DNA of 7,379 bases from assembly GCA_900762945.1 (NCBI GenBank), contig CAAFIN010000343.1:1-7379 (forward strand). The letters run 5' to 3'. The notes under the pieces were generated by a model that saw only the letters and a list, made by a program, of their open reading frames with translations, was not told the DNA's origin and did no database searches. The stretch is from Clostridia bacterium. Its GTDB lineage: Bacteria > Bacillota > Clostridia > Christensenellales > Pumilibacteraceae. Below are positions 6,249-7,379 of the stretch, in pieces. The position numbers and the translations under genes were made by a program. Each line of letters begins with the position of its first letter. The first letter of the stretch is position 1.

Positions 6249-6272
6249 AGGATAATTATCCGTATTTATCCT
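6249..6272. repeat. AT-rich inverted repeat 3' of spmB
   Basis: AGGATAA (6249-6255) pairs with TTATCCT (6266-6272), and GGATAATTATCC (6250-6261) is itself a perfect 12-bp palindrome. It lies 4 nt beyond the spmB stop on the minus strand. There is no T-tract on that strand, so terminator function is doubtful. It abuts the dispersed repeat and may be part of it or of its insertion site. Confidence 0.35.
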
Positions 6273-6276
6273 GATT

Positions 6277-6786
6277 TTACATCATTACTTTCATTACAAA
6301 ACACCCTAATACGCAGCCTAAAAATGTGGCGAGGAGGGCGACGGGGATAGCGTAACGGAGGTTTTTTACCGAGCTTTTGGAAAAGTAAATTGACGAGAGG
6401 TAGAACACGGTTTCGCTCGAGCCGTAGATTATCGACGCGCACAAGCCGATATATGTGTCCGTTCCGTAACTGAGGTAAATGCCGTCAAGCACCGCCATCG
6501 CACCCGCGCCGGAGAGCGGGCGTACGAGCATAAGTTCGGTCAGTTCTTTCGGGATCCCGAAAAACTCCGTGACGGGTGCGGCGAACGCGCTTATTTTCGC
6601 CGACACGCCGCTCGCCCGCATAAGTTCCACAGCCGCCATGACGGTGAGAAGATACGGAAAGACTTCCGCCATCAGCGACAGCGCGCTTTTCGAGCCTTCA
6701 ACGAACGCCGAATAAGCGTTCTTTTTTCTTACCGCCGACAGCGCGAGTACGGTAAGGAAAATTATAGGAATAACGTACGAAGTCAC
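6277..6786 (-). CDS. spmB: Spore maturation protein B
   Basis: SpmB is a membrane protein with a nucleoside-recognition (Gate-like) domain. In B. subtilis, SpmA and SpmB are needed for normal spore core dehydration and heat resistance; the molecular activity is not settled. The 169-aa protein is close to the usual length. Hydrophobic segments are visible at about 3-19, 37-56, 94-105, 113-135 and 145-166. Conserved family stretches include NAYSAFVEGSKSAL (23-36), VRPLSGAGAMAVL (88-100) and YGSSETVFYLSSIYF (121-135). The start is GTG, which overlaps the spmA stop as GTGA (6783-6786), so translation is coupled to spmA. No sporulation promoter is seen, because transcription must begin upstream of spmA, beyond the window. 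Confidence 0.93.
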   Translation of the reverse strand: MTSYVIPIIFLTVLALSAVRKKNAYSAFVEGSKSALSLMAEVFPYLLTVMAAVELMRASGVSAKISAFAAPVTEFFGIPKELTELMLVRPLSGAGAMAVLDGIYLSYGTDTYIGLCASIIYGSSETVFYLSSIYFSKSSVKNLRYAIPVALLATFLGCVLGCFVMKVMM

Positions 6787-7379
6787 GCTTTACCGCCCGC
6801 TTTGCCGTTAAAGAGCGGTTGACCGCTTATGCCGCCGTCCGCGCTTTTGAGATTGCGGAACTTCCGCGGCACCGCGCCGAACGCCTTGGCGCAGATCTTG
6901 ACCAGCAACACGCCGAAAATCGTGGAAGCCACGGTAGACACGGCGCAAGGGAGCAGAAACGCGGTGGGCGCGGTCGAACCGCGGGCTATGCGCATACCTA
7001 TCACCGTGGACGGAATCAGTTGCAGAGAAGTCGCGGAAATCACGACGAGCATTATCATATTCGTCGTGGCGTACGGCGTTTTCCGATCCATCGCGCATAT
7101 CGCGTTTATACCCATAGGCGTGGCGGCGTTTCCGAGTCCCAGAAGATTAGCCGACATATTCATCGCGATATACCGCTCGGTTTCGGGCGATTCGCCTTTG
7201 AAAAGTTTGCGGATAACGGGTCGCAGAATTTTCGCGATGAATTTTGACGCGCCCGTCTTTTCGAGCAGCGCGAAAAAACCGAGCCAGAAGCCGTAAGTGG
7301 AAATCAGCGTGAGCGCGAGATCGACCGCGCCTTTCGAGCCGGTCAGAAGCGCCCTTATCGCGCCGTCGGGGTCGGTGAA
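6783..7379 (-). CDS. spmA: Spore maturation protein A, partial at the right edge
   Basis: The frame is open to the last base, so the N terminus lies outside the window; 198 codons before the stop are visible. The visible part starts FTDPDGAIRALLTGSKGAVDLALTL in pieces typical of SpmA: GAVDLALTLISTYGFWLGFF, then LEKTGASKFIAKILRPVIRKLF, then the family signature MNMSANLLGLGNAATPMGINA (71 residues from the edge onward). Membrane segments follow at TNMIMLVVISATSLQLIPSTVIG and FLLPCAVSTVASTIFGVLLV. An internal ATG at 7161-7163 is the first Met of that signature and not the real start. About 30-45 N-terminal residues are probably missing. The polar tail after LRNLKSADGG-like residues looks lineage-specific. 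The gene is coupled to spmB by a 4-nt overlap. Confidence 0.93.
   Translation of the reverse strand, partial: FTDPDGAIRALLTGSKGAVDLALTLISTYGFWLGFFALLEKTGASKFIAKILRPVIRKLFKGESPETERYIAMNMSANLLGLGNAATPMGINAICAMDRKTPYATTNMIMLVVISATSLQLIPSTVIGMRIARGSTAPTAFLLPCAVSTVASTIFGVLLVKICAKAFGAVPRKFRNLKSADGGISGQPLFNGKAGGKA

Noticed and set aside
6071..6276. CRISPR array or small RNA gene in the cysK-spmB gap
   Set aside because: There are no regularly spaced direct repeats and no promoter-terminator pair. The structure is a single inverted-repeat element.
1..7379. A previously undescribed multi-gene system
   Set aside because: All nine genes match well-known housekeeping or sporulation families with intact motifs. 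Nothing in the gene content suggests a new system.

Overview
This window looks like core chromosome of an endospore-forming Firmicute, most likely an uncultured Clostridia lineage with a fairly GC-rich genome. The spore maturation genes spmA and spmB point there. So do the Mini-RNase III gene, which is typical of Firmicutes, and strong AGGAG-type ribosome binding sites. The lineage is inferred from gene content only, and I cannot name a genus.

Layout, left to right. Positions 1-109 are a non-coding edge ending in an extended -10 promoter that lies almost on the start codon of the first gene. Positions 110-2593 hold a tight plus-strand operon: mrnC (23S rRNA maturation nuclease), thyA (thymidylate synthase), folA (dihydrofolate reductase) and rlmB (23S rRNA 2'-O-methyltransferase). 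mrnC/thyA overlap by 8 nt and thyA/folA by 4 nt; folA and rlmB are 12 nt apart. A 131-nt gap with a near-consensus sigma-A promoter leads into a glycolytic pair, tpiA (2725-3486) and gpmI (3546-5069). A hairpin lies between the two genes, and a probable intrinsic terminator follows gpmI. cysK (5147-6070) comes next, with TATAAT boxes just downstream of that terminator.

The 206-nt gap 6071-6276 separates convergent cysK and spmB. It contains a 113-bp imperfect inverted-repeat element of the dispersed GTCATTCCGAGC-like (MITE/REP-like) kind. On the minus strand, spmA (6783 to beyond the right edge) and spmB (6277-6786) overlap by 4 nt and run leftward.

How the genes work together: ThyA converts dUMP to dTMP and oxidises the folate cofactor to dihydrofolate, which FolA reduces back, so these two form a self-contained dTMP module. 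It is flanked by two 23S rRNA maturation genes, mrnC and rlmB. TpiA and GpmI are two steps of lower glycolysis. CysK makes cysteine from O-acetylserine and sulfide. SpmA and SpmB act in spore core dehydration.

I found no novel defence, mobile or biosynthetic system. The points worth a second look are the possible leaderless mrnC transcript, the thyA-folA insertion between mrnC and rlmB, the inverted repeat on the tpiA promoter, and the dispersed repeat. No stretch over 300 bases lacks a gene.
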